From: Ignavibacteriales bacterium
GTDB lineage: Bacteria > Bacteroidota > Ignavibacteria > Ignavibacteriales > Ignavibacteriaceae
NCBI GenBank assembly: GCA_003538625.1
Contig: DPRR01000005.1
Span: 1-64,000 of the forward strand
DNA length: 64,000 bases
Reading direction: 5' to 3'
The number at the start of each line of letters is the position of its first letter. Position 1 is the first letter of the stretch. Position numbers and translations under genes: made by a program. Below are positions 63,732-64,000 of the stretch, piece after piece. The notes below the pieces were generated by a model, which was not told the DNA's origin, made no database searches, and saw nothing but the letters and a program-made list of their open reading frames with translations.

Positions 63732-64000
63732 TTATTTCTGCCGAGCAATTAATTTCTTTTTGATATTTACCATAAATCGAAATAATTTTCCTTCCAATTC
63801 ATAAATAATTTTGGGTAATTTTGGAGAAAATTCTTCATACTTTCTAGGCGGCGTATTCATTATTTCTTCAAACTCTTCCCTGGATAAACCGAGCTTTTTA
63901 GGTACATAGATTAAATGCTCCTGAAGTTCTTTTTCATCATAAAGCGGCTTTTCCAATTCCTTCAGAGCTGTTATGCGATCAATCTGTCCTGATAAAATCA
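63732..64000 (-). CDS. Second N-acetyl sugar amidotransferase (WbpG-type), C-terminal part only
   Basis: The frame stays open to the window edge, so only the last ~89 residues are visible. Read from the edge it begins ILSGQIDRITALKELEKPLY and continues DEKELQEHLIYVPKKLGLSR, EEFEEIMNTPPRKYEEF. This matches the tail of WbpG-type enzymes (compare GQLTRDDALQVIKKDPY and LSYEDFDRIMNESPKSF of the protein at 34151). The TTG at 63956 is internal, not the start. A second amidotransferase in the same cluster suggests two different amidinated sugars or a replaced paralogue. Confidence 0.75.
   Translation of the reverse strand, partial: ILSGQIDRITALKELEKPLYDEKELQEHLIYVPKKLGLSREEFEEIMNTPPRKYEEFSPKLPKIIYELEGKLFRFMVNIKKKLIARQK

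Overview
This AT-rich window looks like a chromosomal segment of a member of the Ignavibacteria (Bacteroidota/Chlorobi superphylum). The main evidence is four proteins ending in the Ignavibacteria-style type IX secretion (T9SS) sorting domain (SQNYPNPFNP ... YIYxLxxxxxxxTKKMxLxK), plus a fifth close variant, and a few TAnnTTTG promoter-like boxes. The assignment is inferred from protein style only; no rRNA or tRNA gene is present.

Layout. (1) 1-14750 is a mixed housekeeping region: a small membrane protein, a VOC protein, a CitE-like/SGNH-like gene pair, a Cys/Met-type PLP enzyme, ribose-5-phosphate isomerase, a 37-residue TatA-like microprotein not seen as a long ORF, a DUF4301 protein, a META lipoprotein, the MeaB GTPase, a secreted Omp28/PKD protein, an ABC-2 exporter pair and an OmpA protein with five thrombospondin type-3 repeats. 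(2) 15129-32430 is a surface/secretome region: two related HHSTG-type SGNH-like proteins (one T9SS-anchored, one lipoprotein), an initiating polyprenyl-phosphate sugar transferase with an unusual inserted domain, UDP-GlcNAc 2-epimerase, a large DUF2341 multidomain protein, a beta-helix protein with dockerin-like EF hands, and two paralogues with a possible cohesin-like N-terminus. The spaces between these genes are rich in repeats: two copies of a 144-bp MITE-like element, inverted-repeat remnants, and many degenerate 7-bp tandem repeats, some of them inside reading frames. (3) 32579-64000 is one very long leftward surface-polysaccharide (O-antigen/EPS) cluster that runs off the right edge.

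The polysaccharide cluster holds Wzx flippase, a Wzy-like polymerase, about seven soluble or membrane-tethered glycosyltransferases, four GT-C/multipass membrane proteins, a UPF0104-type membrane protein, a FkbM methyltransferase, a FemAB/GNAT protein, polysaccharide deacetylases (two intact, one truncated copy), an asparagine-synthase-like enzyme without the glutaminase cysteine, an ATP-grasp ligase, a HAD phosphatase, and the WbpG-DUF354-HisF-HisH set typical of amidination of N-acetyl sugars. A second WbpG-type gene enters at the right edge. The sugar transferase (17765-19807) and epimerase (20441-21535) plausibly start assembly and supply ManNAc-type precursors for this glycan.

The items most worth a second look are the coding heptamer repeats that could frameshift a secreted protein, the sugar transferase with a methyltransferase-like insert, the DegT-like protein lacking the whole lysine-bearing core, the HisF homologue with Asp11 replaced by Leu, the paired HHSTG proteins and the dockerin-like/cohesin-like neighbours.
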